Source: Candidatus Propionivibrio aalborgensis (lineage in GTDB: Bacteria; Pseudomonadota; Gammaproteobacteria; Burkholderiales; Rhodocyclaceae). Taken from it: 56,319 bases of DNA. Numbering within the stretch: the first letter of the stretch is position 1; each line of letters starts with the position of its first letter. The stretch covers positions 1 to 56,319 of the forward strand of contig NZ_FLQY01000290.1 of the NCBI RefSeq assembly GCF_900089945.1, read 5' to 3'. The notes below the pieces were generated by a model that made no database searches, was not told the origin of the DNA, and saw only the letters and a program-made list of their open reading frames with translations. This document shows positions 1 to 10,231 of this stretch, piece by piece. The translations under genes were made by a program, and so were the position numbers.

Positions 1-475
1 CGGACGTGCTGGGCGTATGTTAGCTGCAGTTCTGAAACCAAGACAAGGAACGAGCCGAGGCATTGCCTTTCGAACTCCCGATGACGAAATGCAATTATCA
101 TGAGGCGCGAGTGGGCTGGGGAACTTGCAACTCTCAGATGCCAACGGAAACAGCAGATTCGGACGCGAATGCGGCTTGATACACCCTGTTTTTAGTAGGG
201 TCTTGTTATTGAAAACTGGACTTTTTTCAGCGTCGCCCTCGTGGTAGAGTACGCGTCCGGCTTTAACGACACCTTTCATCAAGAAGGCTCCGGGCAGATG
301 CCGACAACCTAGGCCAGAAGTAGAACAGCGCTGATATCACATGCTGGTCGATTGGGTTTATTGGCTGCATTAATCAGGAAATTACAGATTTACGTCTGGG
401 GAGGGTGCGGTTGCATGGATTCCGTGCGCCGCCATCCGTGTTTTTACATTTACGAAACGAGTTATGGAGAACTGA
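1..475. other. Non-coding region upstream of pntA
   Basis: I find no convincing gene in these 475 bases. The open frames are short and their codon choice does not look like coding sequence. A weak hairpin (ACCCT at 183-187 pairing with AGGGT at 197-201, followed by CTTGTTATT) could be the terminator of a gene lying left of the window, but its stem is only five base pairs. A pntAB promoter probably lies here, yet I cannot point to a good pair of -35 and -10 boxes. The Shine-Dalgarno of pntA (GGAGA, 466-470) ends the region. Confidence 0.5.
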
Positions 476-2053
476 ATGCCACTAACTATCGGAGTGCCAC
501 GAGAGGTCTTTGCGGGAGAGAAGCGCGTTGCGACCGTCCCCGAAGTCGTCGAGAAATTGATCAAGCTGGGTTTCACGGTTGCCGTTGAATCAGGCGCCGG
601 GGATGAGGCGAATTTCAGTGACGACGTTTACCGCGCCGCCGGTGCAGAGATCGTTGAAGGAGCGGCCAAATTGTGGGCCGCATCCGATATCGTCTTCAAG
701 GTGCGCGAACCGAGCGCGGATGAAGTCGGCTTGATGCGTGAAGGGCAGACGTTGATCAGCTTCATCTGGCCGGCTCAGAACCCGGAATTGATGGAACAGC
801 TGTCGGCCAAGAAAGTCAACGTGCTGGCCATCGATTCGCTGCCGCGCATGCTGAGCCGGGCTCAGAAGATGGACGCGTTAACCTCCATGGCCGGCGTCAC
901 CGGCTACCGCGCCGTTATCGAGGCGGCCAACGCCTTCGGCCGCTTCTTCAATGGTCAGATCACAGCTGCGGGCAAGGTTCCACCGGCCAAGGTATTCATC
1001 GCCGGTGCTGGCGTGGCCGGCCTCGCGGCAATCGGTACCGCCGTCGGATTGGGCGCCATCGTACGCGCCAACGACACGCGTGCCGAGGTGGCCGATCAGG
1101 TCATATCGATGGGCGGTGAATTCGTCAAGGTCGATTATGAGGAAGAAGGTTCCGGTGGTGGCGGTTACGCCAAGGTGATGAGCGAGGGCTTCCAGCAGGC
1201 TCAGCGCGAAATGTACGCCAAGCAGGCCAAGGAGGTGGACATCATCATCACCACCGCGTTGATTCCCGGCAAGCCCGCACCGAAGCTGATTACCGCCGAA
1301 ATGGTTGAGAGCATGAAGCCAGGCAGCGTCATTGTTGACCTGGCGGCCGAGCGAGGTGGCAACTGCGAGCTGACCGAGCCCGGCCAGGTCGTCGTGAAAC
1401 ACGGCGTGACCATCGTCGGCTATACCGACCTGTCCTCGCGCCTGGCCAAGCAGTCTTCGACGCTGTATTCGACCAACCTGTTCCGTCTCGCCGAGGAGCT
1501 GTGCAAGACGCAAAGTGTAAAAGAAGACGGCACCATTGACATCAATATGGAAGACGAGGCCATCCGCGGCCTGACCGTAATCAAGAATGGCGAAGTCACT
1601 TGGCCGCCCCCGGCACCCAAGGTGGTTGCCGCTCCGCCGGCAGCAGCGAAACCAGCTGCGGCTGCACCGGCCGCGAAGAAAAGCGGTGGTCATGGCAAAG
1701 CAAGCGCCCCGGGATCAGCAACCAGTACCACCGTCATGTTCCTCGTTGCTGCGGTGCTGTTCTGGTTCGTCGGATCGAGCGCACCCCCCGCCTTCCTGGC
1801 GCACTTCACCGTCTTCGTACTGGGATGCTTTATCGGCTATATGGTGGTGTGGAATGTGACCCCTGCGCTGCATACGCCATTGATGAGCGTTACCAATGCG
1901 ATCAGCAGCATCATCGCCATCGGCGCCTTGATCCAGATCGAACCCGGAGGCTGGATACGCTTGCTGGCGGTGGTGGGAGTTGCACTCACCGCGGTAAATA
2001 TGTTCGGCGGCTTCGCCGTTACCCAGCGCATGCTGCAAATGTTCCGTAAATAA
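476..2053 (+). CDS. pntA: NAD(P) transhydrogenase subunit alpha
   Basis: This is the alpha subunit of the proton-translocating transhydrogenase, which passes hydride from NADH to NADP+ at the cost of the proton gradient in the inner membrane. The protein is 525 residues, close to the 510 of the E. coli form. Residues 1 to about 375 form the soluble NAD(H)-binding domain I, with the dinucleotide motif GAGVAG near residue 178. An Ala/Pro/Lys-rich linker covers about 385-415. Several hydrophobic helices at about 420-522 form the subunit's part of membrane domain II. The start is the ATG preceded by GGAGA. pntB follows after 12 bases and is clearly co-transcribed. The single fused alpha chain is the enterobacterial layout, not the split PntAA/PntAB layout of Rhodospirillum. 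Confidence 0.96.
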   Translation: MPLTIGVPREVFAGEKRVATVPEVVEKLIKLGFTVAVESGAGDEANFSDDVYRAAGAEIVEGAAKLWAASDIVFKVREPSADEVGLMREGQTLISFIWPAQNPELMEQLSAKKVNVLAIDSLPRMLSRAQKMDALTSMAGVTGYRAVIEAANAFGRFFNGQITAAGKVPPAKVFIAGAGVAGLAAIGTAVGLGAIVRANDTRAEVADQVISMGGEFVKVDYEEEGSGGGGYAKVMSEGFQQAQREMYAKQAKEVDIIITTALIPGKPAPKLITAEMVESMKPGSVIVDLAAERGGNCELTEPGQVVVKHGVTIVGYTDLSSRLAKQSSTLYSTNLFRLAEELCKTQSVKEDGTIDINMEDEAIRGLTVIKNGEVTWPPPAPKVVAAPPAAAKPAAAAPAAKKSGGHGKASAPGSATSTTVMFLVAAVLFWFVGSSAPPAFLAHFTVFVLGCFIGYMVVWNVTPALHTPLMSVTNAISSIIAIGALIQIEPGGWIRLLAVVGVALTAVNMFGGFAVTQRMLQMFRK

Positions 2054-2065
2054 AGGGAGACACGA

Positions 2066-3502
2066 ATGTCTGCTAGTCTAGCCACAGTCTCCTACATAGG
2101 AGCAACCATTCTCTTCATCCTCAGCCTTGGCGGGCTGTCCAATCCCGAGACTTCGCGTCGCGGCAATCTCTACGGCATGATCGGCATGGCTATCGCCGTT
2201 CTGGCGACGGTCTTCGGTCCGCGTGTCACGATGGGCGGCATTCCGTGGATTATCGCTGCCATGGTCGCGGGTGGCACCGTCGGTTTGTATGCGGCACGTA
2301 CCGTGAAAATGACCCAGATGCCGGAGTTGGTTGCTCTGATGCATAGCCTGGTCGGCCTTGCCGCCTGCCTGGTCGGTTTCGCCAGCTATATCGACCCGTC
2401 ATCGGCGATGCATTTGGTCGATGGGAACATGGTTCCGTTAAGCGAGGCCGAAAAAGCCATCCACGAGATCGAGATCTATGTCGGAATCCTGATTGGCGCC
2501 ATTACCTTCTCGGGTTCGATCATCGCCTTCGGCAAACTCTCGGGCAAGATCGGCGGCAATCCCATGCTGCTGCCGGCACGCCACTTTATCAATCTTGCCG
2601 GTCTGCTCGTGGTGATCTATTTTGGACGCGAGTTCCTTCACGCCACGTCGATATCTGACGGCATGCTGTCGCTGGTCGTGATGACTTTCATCGCGCTGCT
2701 GTTCGGCGTCCACATGGTAATGGCCATCGGTGGTGCCGACATGCCGGTCGTGGTTTCCATGCTCAACAGCTATTCCGGCTGGGCCGCTGCTGCTACCGGC
2801 TTCATGCTGTCGAACGACCTGCTGATCGTCACCGGCGCACTGGTAGGTTCGAGCGGCGCCATTCTGTCCTACATCATGTGCGCTGCGATGAATCGCCACT
2901 TCATCAGTGTGATCGCAGGCGGCTTTGGTACCACCAGCGGCGCAGCGCCGGCGGCGGGTGCGGAACCTGCAGGCGAAGTGGTGTCGATCAGCAGTGCTGA
3001 AACCGCTGAACTGCTGAACGAAGCCAAGAATGTGATCATCATCCCGGGTTATGGCATGGCCGTTGCACAGGCCCAGCACACGGTGTATGAAATCACCAAG
3101 CACTTGCGTGAGAAGGGCGTCAATGTCCGTTTCGGTATTCACCCGGTTGCCGGGCGTATGCCAGGACACATGAATGTGTTGCTGGCCGAGGCCAAGGTTC
3201 CGTACGACATCGTGATGGAGATGGACGAACTCAACGACGACTTTCCGAAAACGGACGTGGCGATGGTGATCGGTGCCAACGACATTGTGAATCCGGGAGC
3301 GCAGGATGACCCGAACAGTCCGATTGCCGGCATGCCGGTACTTGAGGCCTGGAAGGCAAAGACATCCATCGTGATGAAGCGCAGCATGGCGTCGGGTTAT
3401 GCCGGCGTCGACAATCCCTTGTTCTACAAGGAAAACAACCGTATGCTTTTCGGTGACGCCAAGAAGATGCTGGACGAGGTTCTGGTCGTCTTGAAGGGCT
3501 GA
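2066..3502 (+). CDS. pntB: NAD(P) transhydrogenase subunit beta
   Basis: This is the beta subunit and partner of PntA. The 478 residues begin with a long hydrophobic part (about 1-290) of roughly nine membrane helices, which completes the proton channel of domain II. After a short Ala/Gly linker comes the NADP(H)-binding domain III. There I see [10 protein letters not shown] near residue 328, [15 protein letters not shown] near 360, [11 protein letters not shown] near 405 and [10 protein letters not shown] near 440, all hallmarks of the family. The start follows GGGAGA with good spacing. The likely role is NADPH supply for biosynthesis. A hairpin and then a CBS-domain gene lie downstream. Confidence 0.96.
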   Translation: MSASLATVSYIGATILFILSLGGLSNPETSRRGNLYGMIGMAIAVLATVFGPRVTMGGIPWIIAAMVAGGTVGLYAARTVKMTQMPELVALMHSLVGLAACLVGFASYIDPSSAMHLVDGNMVPLSEAEKAIHEIEIYVGILIGAITFSGSIIAFGKLSGKIGGNPMLLPARHFINLAGLLVVIYFGREFLHATSISDGMLSLVVMTFIALLFGVHMVMAIGGADMPVVVSMLNSYSGWAAAATGFMLSNDLLIVTGALVGSSGAILSYIMCAAMNRHFISVIAGGFGTTSGAAPAAGAEPAGEVVSISSAETAELLNEAKNVIIIPGYGMAVAQAQHTVYEITKHLREKGVNVRFGIHPVAGRMPGHMNVLLAEAKVPYDIVMEMDELNDDFPKTDVAMVIGANDIVNPGAQDDPNSPIAGMPVLEAWKAKTSIVMKRSMASGYAGVDNPLFYKENNRMLFGDAKKMLDEVLVVLKG

Positions 3503-3534
3503 TTGACTATATCGTCGGTTGCATATTAGGCTGC

Positions 3535-3562
3535 GACAGCACCCGTTTGCGCGGGTGCTGTC
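3535..3562 (+). terminator. Hairpin after pntB, possible terminator
   Basis: A perfect 11-base-pair stem (GACAGCACCCG at 3535-3545 with CGGGTGCTGTC at 3552-3562) encloses a six-base loop, 32 bases after the pntB stop. It is GC-rich and stable but lacks a following T run, so it may act as a weak or Rho-assisted terminator, or protect the 3' end of the pntAB message. It lies between pntB and the CBS gene. Confidence 0.55.
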
Positions 3563-3636
3563 AAGCGTCTGAGATCGGTCGAGTTTTGCCCAAGAGGGTG
3601 GATACAGGGATCAAATGCTTTTCTTCAGGGGGTAGC

Positions 3637-4098
3637 ATGGAGGTCAGGGAAGTACTGAAGGTCAAGAATTCTGCGATATTTGCAGCGCATCCGGAATCGC
3701 TCCTCTCCGAAGCTGTCATCATGATGGCCGAAAACGACATTGGCTCGGTTGTCGTGATGGATGACGGGAAACTGGTGGGAATGCTGACTTTCCGTGAGGT
3801 GCTTCAGGTTTTGGCCAAACGCCAGACCGAACGCCGTAGCGGCCCCACACCGCCAATTGCTGAGATACTGGTCAGCGAAGCCATGCACATCGACCCGGCC
3901 ACGACCGAACCTTCGATGGATGTTGATGAATTGCGCCGACTGATGATCAACACCCATTCCCGTTACGTGCCGGTAATGGACGGCGACACCATGACCGCAG
4001 TCGTTTCATTCCATGATGTCGCAAAAGCAGTGCTTGAGGAGCGCAACTTCGAGAACAAGCTGCTGAAGGCTTATATCAAGGATTGGCCAGAGGAGTAG
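3637..4098 (+). CDS. CBS-domain pair protein
   Basis: A small soluble protein of 153 residues made almost entirely of two CBS motifs (about 10-65 and 80-140). Typical pieces are MMAENDIGSVVVMDDGKLVG in the first and NTHSRYVPVMDGDTMTAVVS in the second. CBS pairs bind adenosyl ligands such as AMP, ATP or NADH and act as energy sensors, but nothing here fixes the ligand. I chose the ATG at 3637, behind CAGGGGGT, over a longer frame opening at 3547, because the longer version would run through the hairpin and adds no CBS homology. Its place behind pntAB suggests a redox or energy link, which is inference. Confidence 0.8.
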   Translation: MEVREVLKVKNSAIFAAHPESLLSEAVIMMAENDIGSVVVMDDGKLVGMLTFREVLQVLAKRQTERRSGPTPPIAEILVSEAMHIDPATTEPSMDVDELRRLMINTHSRYVPVMDGDTMTAVVSFHDVAKAVLEERNFENKLLKAYIKDWPEE

Positions 4099-4131
4099 CT
4101 GCGCGTCAGCAGTACTGGTCCAACTGGTCTT

Positions 4132-5253
4132 TCACGTGTCTCCGACAGCAAACAAACGCCGGTGTTCCTTTATTGCATACCGGTCCGTCATTCCGGCAAT
4201 GTAATCGGCTACCCTGCGAATCTGGAATGGGTCTCCGGCTGCCTGATACTGCGGCGGTAGTAAGCGTGTGTCGCTTGTGAAGGCTGAGAAAAGATCACGG
4301 ATGATTCGTTGTGCTTTGCCGGTCATGCGCAAAACACGAAAATGTTGATAGAGGTGCCTGCGCAGGAACTGCTTGATCTCTAGTTGCGCTGCGTGTAAAC
4401 CCTCCGAAAACCCGACCAGTGGCGTTCCCAGTCTTACGTCGCCGAGATCTTCCGGTTTCTGCCGGGCAATGTTACCGGCTGTCGTCTCGATAAGATCGCA
4501 TACCAGAGCATTGATCATGCGGCGGATTGTTTCATGCACGAGTCGGCGCTCACCAAGGTTTGGATAAGAGGTTTTCACTTCAGCCAAATGGCTGGCGAAC
4601 AGGCTGACGCCTTCCAATTGGTCGAACAAGATCAGACCTGAGCGCAATCCGTCATCAAGATCGTGGTTGTTGTACGCAATTTCGTCGGCAATATTGCATA
4701 TCTGCCCTTCCAGTGAAGACTGCGTACGGTTTATGAAGCGCTCACCCAGTTCGCCAAGACGACGTGCCTTTTCCAGAGAACAATGCTTGATTATGCCTTC
4801 GCGTGTTTCGAAACATAAATTAAGCCCGTCAAAAGCAGCATAACGTTCTTCAAGCAGATCAACGATACGCAAACTTTGCAGGTTGTGCTCAAAGCCTCCG
4901 TGACCGCGCATGCATTCATTGAGCGCATCCTGTCCGGCGTGGCCGAACGGGGTATGACCAAGGTCATGCGCGAGAGAGATCGCCTCCGCCAGGTCCTCAT
5001 TGAGGTCCAAAGCACGGGCGATGCATCTGGCGATCTGAGCCACTTCAAGGCTGTGAGTCAAGCGCGTCCTAAAAAGGTCGCCCTCGTGGTTGACGAATAC
5101 CTGCGTCTTGTATTCCAACCGCCGAAAGGCGGTTGAATGCACGATGCGATCACGATCACGCTGGAACTCGTTGCGATGCGATGGCGGTTCGTCCGCGTGC
5201 TGACGACCCCGCGAGTTCGCAGCCGATACCGCATAAGGGGCGAGGTCAAACAT
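4132..5253 (-). CDS. dgt: dGTP triphosphohydrolase-like HD protein
   Basis: An HD-superfamily nucleotide hydrolase of 373 residues that would split dNTPs into deoxynucleoside and triphosphate. The metal-binding residues are visible: RLTHSLEV, then [17 protein letters not shown] (the HD pair), then [17 protein letters not shown]. The length fits the shorter dGTPase-like group rather than the roughly 500-residue E. coli enzyme, so substrate preference is open. It is the last gene of aroK-aroB-dgt and its start overlaps the 3' end of aroB by eight bases, implying translational coupling. This order is common in betaproteobacteria. Confidence 0.9.
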   Translation of the reverse strand: MFDLAPYAVSAANSRGRQHADEPPSHRNEFQRDRDRIVHSTAFRRLEYKTQVFVNHEGDLFRTRLTHSLEVAQIARCIARALDLNEDLAEAISLAHDLGHTPFGHAGQDALNECMRGHGGFEHNLQSLRIVDLLEERYAAFDGLNLCFETREGIIKHCSLEKARRLGELGERFINRTQSSLEGQICNIADEIAYNNHDLDDGLRSGLILFDQLEGVSLFASHLAEVKTSYPNLGERRLVHETIRRMINALVCDLIETTAGNIARQKPEDLGDVRLGTPLVGFSEGLHAAQLEIKQFLRRHLYQHFRVLRMTGKAQRIIRDLFSAFTSDTRLLPPQYQAAGDPFQIRRVADYIAGMTDRYAIKEHRRLFAVGDT

Positions 5254-6334
5254 CGGTGGAGCGTGAAGTGATGGCTTTGCCGATCTCTGTTGGCGACGCC
5301 ATATCGCTGACCACGGCTTGTCCGATTTGCTTTAAGAGCACAAGCCGCAGTTTCCCGTCCTGAACTTTCTTGTCGTGTTGCATCAGTTCGAGATAACGAT
5401 CTGCACCCATTGCAGGGCCAAAAACGGGCAATCCAGCGCGTTCGAACAGATTTTCAATACGCTTCAGGTCATCCAGGTCAATCCAGCCGAGCTGACGTGA
5501 AAGTTCCGCTGCCATCATGGTTCCCGCTGCTACCGCCTCGCCATGCAACCATTTGCCATACCCCATCCCCGTTTCAATCGCGTGTCCGAAAGTGTGGCCC
5601 AGGTTGAGCAATGCGCGCTCGCCGCGTTCATGCTCATCGGCAACGACAACTTCAGCCTTGTTTGCACACGAGCGGCAGATGGCATACTCCAGTGCCCGTG
5701 GCTCTCGTTCCAACAAGCGTTCGAGATTGGCTTCAAGCCAGACCAGAAACGGTAAATCCCTGATCAAACCGTACTTGATTACCTCTGCCAGTCCCGCCAG
5801 AAGCTCACGATCTGGCAAAGTATTCAGACAATCAGTATCGGCCAGTACAAGCTTTGGCTGATAAAAAGCACCAATCATGTTCTTGCCAAGTGGATGATTG
5901 ATAGCCGTCTTGCCGCCAACGGAAGAATCGACCTGCGAAAGCAAGGTTGTAGGCACTTGAATAAACGGCATACCGCGCTGGTAGCAGGCTGCCGCAAAGC
6001 CTGCCATATCGCCGATCACGCCACCGCCCAGGCCAATCAACGTGCTTGATCGCTCACAACGCCGCTCAAGAAGGACATCGAAAATTGTATTCAACGTTTG
6101 CCAGTTCTTGTGCTGCTCGCCATCGGGCAGAATGATTTCAGCGATGTCAATACCGGCATTACGCAGAGGAGTCGAAAAACGCTCCAGGTAAAGCGGCGCT
6201 ACAGTTGTATTCGTGACAATGGCAATTTTTGGCGAACGAAGAAAGGGGAGAAGAAGTCCGCCGTTCTCAAGAATGCCCTGCCCGACAAGAATCGGGTATT
6301 CCCGTGAGCCCAGCGCAACCGTCAGTGTTTCCAT
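5246..6334 (-). CDS. aroB: 3-dehydroquinate synthase
   Basis: AroB converts DAHP to 3-dehydroquinate, the second step of the shikimate pathway, using NAD+ and a divalent metal in the cytoplasm. The 362-residue protein has the usual family length. Visible signatures are [13 protein letters not shown] (NAD binding), [21 protein letters not shown], the metal-site stretch [11 protein letters not shown] and LHGEAVAAG. The first codons overlap the 3' end of aroK by 13 bases, and the end overlaps the start of dgt by eight, so the three genes form one operon. Confidence 0.96.
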   Translation of the reverse strand: METLTVALGSREYPILVGQGILENGGLLLPFLRSPKIAIVTNTTVAPLYLERFSTPLRNAGIDIAEIILPDGEQHKNWQTLNTIFDVLLERRCERSSTLIGLGGGVIGDMAGFAAACYQRGMPFIQVPTTLLSQVDSSVGGKTAINHPLGKNMIGAFYQPKLVLADTDCLNTLPDRELLAGLAEVIKYGLIRDLPFLVWLEANLERLLEREPRALEYAICRSCANKAEVVVADEHERGERALLNLGHTFGHAIETGMGYGKWLHGEAVAAGTMMAAELSRQLGWIDLDDLKRIENLFERAGLPVFGPAMGADRYLELMQHDKKVQDGKLRLVLLKQIGQAVVSDMASPTEIGKAITSRSTDV

Positions 6335-6858
6335 CGTTCCCCAACTTCCCTGGTTAATAGCTGCAAGACGCCGTGAGCATTGGTTCTGCTGCAGTCAACG
6401 ACCAGATCCGCCACTTCCCGATAAAGCGGGTCACGCTGCGAGTAGAGTTCCTCCAGCTTGAGCAAGGGGTTAGCGACTTGCAGCAATGGCCGGTTGCGAT
6501 CATGGGAAGTGCGCTCCCACAAAGTGTGTGGCAAAACGTTGAGATAAACGACGAAACCACTTGCCCTCAAGTTGGTCCGGTTCTCCGGATGCAACACTAC
6601 ACCTCCCCCGGTTGCGACGACACGATCACTCAAATGCGACAGGTCAGCGATCACTTGGGCTTCTCGCTTGCGAAAACCTTCTTCCCCTTCGATTTCAAAA
6701 ACTGTCGGAATGCTGACTCCCGTACGCGCCTCAATCTCATGGTCTGAATCGATGAACCTGAGCCCCAGACGCTTGGCCAGCGACCGGCCAACGGTCGTCT
6801 TACCGGCTCCCATTAGGCCGACCAGATAGACATTCCCAGTGCCGTATTGTTTTTCCAC
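6322..6858 (-). CDS. aroK: Shikimate kinase I
   Basis: This kinase phosphorylates shikimate with ATP in the aromatic amino acid pathway. The 178-residue protein has the P-loop [11 protein letters not shown] near residues 14-24, the shikimate-binding DSDHEIE near 37, GFRKREAQ near 60, the GGG of [10 protein letters not shown] near 80 and a lid region HDRNRPLLQ near 118. The strong terminator at 6899-6921 cuts it off from pilQ, so in this genome aroK-aroB-dgt seems to have its own promoter although it follows the pil operon on the same strand. The Shine-Dalgarno is weak (TGGA). Confidence 0.96.
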   Translation of the reverse strand: MEKQYGTGNVYLVGLMGAGKTTVGRSLAKRLGLRFIDSDHEIEARTGVSIPTVFEIEGEEGFRKREAQVIADLSHLSDRVVATGGGVVLHPENRTNLRASGFVVYLNVLPHTLWERTSHDRNRPLLQVANPLLKLEELYSQRDPLYREVADLVVDCSRTNAHGVLQLLTREVGERWKH

Positions 6859-6864
6859 GATTGC

Positions 6865-6870
6865 ATTCTA
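6865..6870 (-). promoter_or_regulatory. Possible -10 box for aroK-aroB-dgt
   Basis: On the minus strand the hexamer TAGAAT (5 of 6 to TATAAT) lies just upstream of the aroK ATG, after the pilQ terminator, where a promoter is needed. I see no good -35 box at the right distance. The spacing would put the transcript start at or next to the ATG, so either the message is almost leaderless or the real promoter uses another box. Confidence 0.3.
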
Positions 6871-6898
6871 CAGTACCGGGTACGCTAAGAAACGACAC

Positions 6899-6921
6899 AA
6901 AAAAGCCGGCATCAGCCGGCT
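6899..6921 (-). terminator. Rho-independent terminator of the pil operon
   Basis: Read on the minus strand, AGCCGGC (6921-6915) and GCCGGCT (6910-6904) form a perfect seven-base-pair stem around a four-base loop, and a run of six T follows immediately (6904-6899). It begins 21 bases after the pilQ stop. This is a textbook intrinsic terminator separating pilMNOPQ from aroK-aroB-dgt. Confidence 0.9.
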
Positions 6922-6942
6922 CACTTGTCCTTATTGAAAGGG

Positions 6943-9042
6943 TCAGCGTACCGCGAGACTTTCTGCAACAATCCTCGGCGTAATGAAAACCAGCAACTCG
7001 GTCTTGTCATCAATCCATTCACGATTCTTGAACAGCCAGCCGATGTAAGGCAAATCTCCAAAGAACGGAATGCGCTGAGTGTTGTCACGAACTTCCTGAG
7101 TATAGATACCTCCGATTACCACGGTTCCACCATTTTCAACCAGCACTTCGGTCTTTACATGCTTGGTGTCGATGGCGACTCCGGCGCCGGTGGACAAGCG
7201 CGTATTTGGAGTGTCCTTGTTGATATCCAAGGTCATTGTGATCTTGCCGTCAGGTGTGATTTGGGGCTTGACCTTCAAAGACAGATTCGCCTTGCGGAAA
7301 GTAACACTGGTAGCACCAGAACTAGTCGCCTGCTGGTAGGGGATCTCAACGCCCTGTTCGATTATTGCTTCCACCTGATTGGCGGTCATCACACGCGGAC
7401 TGGATATAACCTTGCCCTTTCCATCAGATTCTAATGCGGATATCTCGGCATTCAGGAACACTGTCTTGGCGGAATTAAACAGGATCATGGAAAAAACCCC
7501 CGCATTTCCAGCACGCGGAGTCGCTGGCAGATTTACGGAGAGCGATTCTGGAAATAGGGGAACCGTACTGATTTGGCCGGTATTGAAGCCAGTATCCGAC
7601 AAGCTGCCACCGCCAAGCACATTGACTTTGCTACCGGTATTTCCCCCGCTCGTGTCGTTATATCCGAGACGGACCCCAAGATTCTTTGCAAAGCTATCAC
7701 CCGCCTCGACGATTCTGGCTTCGATCATCACCTGTTTTACCGTCAAATCGACTTTCGCAATCAGCAGCCTGACGTCCTCCAGTCTGCTGGGTGTGTCCTG
7801 AACAAAAAGGATATTGGTACGCGCATCAACGACTGCACTTCCTCGTTTGGACAACATGCGCTGATTAGGATCGGTAAGCAATTTCTGAATTGCTTCCGCC
7901 TTCTGATAATTCAGCTGGTAGCTTTCGGTTCGCAACGGCTCCAGATCGCCGATCTGTGCCTTCGATTCAAATTCGAGTTTTTCCTTGGTGGCTATTTCTT
8001 CGCGGGGCGCAATCAGGATGACATTGCCGTTCTTCCGCATATCGAGGCCTTTTTGCTGGAGGATGATGTCCAGCGCCTGGTCCCACGGCACATCTTTCAG
8101 AATCAACGTGATCGACCCACCAACCGAATCACTGACAACCATATTCATACCGGTAAACTCGCCGATAACCTGCAACAGGCGCCGCACCTCGACGTTCTGG
8201 AAGTTCAGCGACAGCTTTTCCCCCTGATAGCCACCTCGTGAACCCTGCACCAGTTTATTGGGATTCTCGATGACCGGCTTGACTTCAATTACAAACTGAT
8301 TATCTGTCTGGTATGCATTGTGTTCCCACAAACCGCGTGGGGTAATGGTCATTCGCGCATTGGCACCCTGTTGAATCGTGTTCAGTGAAACAACAGGCGT
8401 TGCGAAGTCGGTTACGTCCAGTCGCTTGCGCAATGCATCGGGAACACTGACTTTGACGAAATCAACGACCAGATTTTGCCCCTGCTGACGAATATCGATT
8501 CCCGCATTCGGGTCACTCAGATCGACCGTTATGCGTGCCTCGCCTTCCTTCCCACGACGAAATGCAATATCACGAATACTATTTGCGGCCTGTTCGGGAT
8601 GAGTCTGGGAAAAGTGCTCAACTATAGGGACTCCACTCGCTTTTGCACTTGGAACCAAAGTCAGCAGCAGGCTGTTCCCATCGATTTTCGACTCGTAAGT
8701 CATCGCCTGATTGAGATTCAACACCAAGCGTGTGCGGTCTTCGGCCTGAACAATATTGGCGCTTTTCAAATCACCTTCGTTATAGGTTTGACTGTTCTTG
8801 CCGAGACCATTGACCGTGTTCGCAAAATCAAGGGCAATACGTGCCGGCTTGGCCACGCTGAAGCCGGGCGGCAAAGCGTTAAGCGGTTCCTTGAAAACCA
8901 GCTTCACGTTGAGCACACCGCCCTGTTGCGCGACGGTCATGGATTCGATTGAATTCGGCTTGGCTTCCTGTGCATTGACTGTGGCAATAGCCAGTAACAG
9001 CCCGCCGACAAAGCTGAGCAGGTAACGTTTAACTTGTTTCAC
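6943..9042 (-). CDS. pilQ: Type IV pilus secretin PilQ
   Basis: PilQ forms the outer-membrane ring through which the type IV pilus passes. The 699 residues show a signal peptide (cut near AQEAK, about residue 25), two AMIN domains (about 30-120 and 150-240) that bind peptidoglycan, a secretin N0/STN region from about 270, an N1 region near 365-435, and the secretin core ending with GGIYTQEVRDNTQRIPFFGD and LLVFITPRIV. The start is a GTG with a strong AGGAGG, and it overlaps the pilP stop by four bases. It is the last gene of pilMNOPQ and is followed by a clear terminator. Confidence 0.96.
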   Translation of the reverse strand: MKQVKRYLLSFVGGLLLAIATVNAQEAKPNSIESMTVAQQGGVLNVKLVFKEPLNALPPGFSVAKPARIALDFANTVNGLGKNSQTYNEGDLKSANIVQAEDRTRLVLNLNQAMTYESKIDGNSLLLTLVPSAKASGVPIVEHFSQTHPEQAANSIRDIAFRRGKEGEARITVDLSDPNAGIDIRQQGQNLVVDFVKVSVPDALRKRLDVTDFATPVVSLNTIQQGANARMTITPRGLWEHNAYQTDNQFVIEVKPVIENPNKLVQGSRGGYQGEKLSLNFQNVEVRRLLQVIGEFTGMNMVVSDSVGGSITLILKDVPWDQALDIILQQKGLDMRKNGNVILIAPREEIATKEKLEFESKAQIGDLEPLRTESYQLNYQKAEAIQKLLTDPNQRMLSKRGSAVVDARTNILFVQDTPSRLEDVRLLIAKVDLTVKQVMIEARIVEAGDSFAKNLGVRLGYNDTSGGNTGSKVNVLGGGSLSDTGFNTGQISTVPLFPESLSVNLPATPRAGNAGVFSMILFNSAKTVFLNAEISALESDGKGKVISSPRVMTANQVEAIIEQGVEIPYQQATSSGATSVTFRKANLSLKVKPQITPDGKITMTLDINKDTPNTRLSTGAGVAIDTKHVKTEVLVENGGTVVIGGIYTQEVRDNTQRIPFFGDLPYIGWLFKNREWIDDKTELLVFITPRIVAESLAVR

Positions 9043-9560
9043 TGTATTCCCTCCTGTCCCTGCAGCAATAGCGAGCTTTCTCTTTCAACCCAGTCTCCTG
9101 CAGAATCCTGAATCAGTTCCTTCAAAGTCAATTCAGATTCCAAAATCTTGGTGATCACCCCGAAATTCTGCCCCATATAATTCCCAACCCTCACCTGATA
9201 CAAGGAGCCATCAACCAAAATGATGGCATACGATGTCTTCTTCCTGCTCATCACACCAACGTATTTCAGCGACTCCAGTGGGAAAGACTCCAATGGCTCA
9301 CGTGCCCGATCCATGTCTGGCTGTAATCCACCGCCTCCGCCCTTCCTCTGATCCGGCCCGATCCTGGCTGGCTTGAATGGGTCCATTAGGTTGCCCACAT
9401 CGTAAGGCACTGGTTCATAAGGCTTGACCTGTGGCAGGGGAGGGATGCTCCCTTTTGCATCTTTGGCAGCCTCATTCATCCACTGACGCAGATCCTCGTT
9501 ATCCCCTCCGGAGCATGCCACCAAGGCAAGGCTAGCCAGTGCGACAGCGATAGTCTTCAT
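9039..9560 (-). CDS. pilP: Type IV pilus inner-membrane lipoprotein PilP
   Basis: PilP is a lipoprotein linking the PilN/PilO inner-membrane complex to the PilQ secretin. The protein has 173 residues. It starts with a short signal peptide ending in the lipobox LVAC, making Cys16 the likely lipid-anchored residue. A proline-rich disordered part follows, and a C-terminal beta domain (about 95-170) contains YVGVMSRKKTSYAIILVDG and VGNYMGQNFG, the usual PilP core. It shares ATGA junctions with pilO upstream and pilQ downstream. Confidence 0.94.
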   Translation of the reverse strand: MKTIAVALASLALVACSGGDNEDLRQWMNEAAKDAKGSIPPLPQVKPYEPVPYDVGNLMDPFKPARIGPDQRKGGGGGLQPDMDRAREPLESFPLESLKYVGVMSRKKTSYAIILVDGSLYQVRVGNYMGQNFGVITKILESELTLKELIQDSAGDWVERESSLLLQGQEGIQ

Positions 9561-10231
9561 TTCTTTTGACCTTTGGCGGCTTGAGCCGCTTTCTTTTTGG
9601 CGGCCAATTCCTCCTCGTCAAGGTAGCGGAACGTCTTGGTAATTGCGTCCATGACCAAACTCCCATCTTTAGTCTTAGGATCTGTAGTAATGGAGATGTT
9701 GTTCAGGGTTACGATCCTCGACAGCCTGCCGATATCTCCGGCAAAGGCGCCAAAGTCATGGTAGCTCCCGGTTATTCGAACATTGATGGGCAATTCAGCA
9801 TAGAAATCCTTGCTGACTTCCTGGCCTGGCTTGAATAGTTCAAACTGCAGCCCGCGCCCCATTCCGGATTGGTTAATTTCGATCAGCAAGGACTCAACCT
9901 CGGATTTGTCGGGCAGTTGTTTCAGGAGGGCACCGAATGAACGGTCGATCTCACTTAATTGCTGGGTGTACAAGGCCAGATTAACCGACTGCTTCTTCTT
10001 CGCGACAAATTCATCCTTGAGCTTCAACTCATCCGCTTGCCGGGTCTCAAGAGTCTCCAACTGATCGTTCCATACAAACCACCAGCCTGCTACTAGTGCT
10101 GCAACGAAAATGCCAATCAATACCGCAATTCGTGGTGCGATGGGCCACGCGCCCACATCCTTGGGGTTCAGGTTCCGGAAGTCATCAAGAAACGCATTGA
10201 TGTCAATTTTGGCCATGGAGGGGGCTTTCAT
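9557..10231 (-). CDS. pilO: Type IV pilus inner-membrane protein PilO
   Basis: PilO pairs with PilN to form the inner-membrane alignment platform of the pilus machine. The 224-residue protein has one membrane helix (about 35-55, around IGIFVAALVAGWWFVW), a coiled coil (about 60-110) and a ferredoxin-like periplasmic domain. The start at 10231 is backed by GAGGT inside the end of pilN and by the ATGA overlap. A second ATG five codons in lacks such a site. The C-terminus is rich in Lys and Ala. Confidence 0.93.
   Translation of the reverse strand: MKAPSMAKIDINAFLDDFRNLNPKDVGAWPIAPRIAVLIGIFVAALVAGWWFVWNDQLETLETRQADELKLKDEFVAKKKQSVNLALYTQQLSEIDRSFGALLKQLPDKSEVESLLIEINQSGMGRGLQFELFKPGQEVSKDFYAELPINVRITGSYHDFGAFAGDIGRLSRIVTLNNISITTDPKTKDGSLVMDAITKTFRYLDEEELAAKKKAAQAAKGQKK

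Noticed and set aside
183-201. Short hairpin near the left edge as terminator of an outside gene
   Set aside because: A five-base-pair stem with a nine-base loop is too weak, and the gene it would serve is not visible.
878-1693. Long open frame on the strand opposite pntA
   Set aside because: It lies fully inside pntA, has no family resemblance and follows from the GC-rich codon pattern of the real gene.
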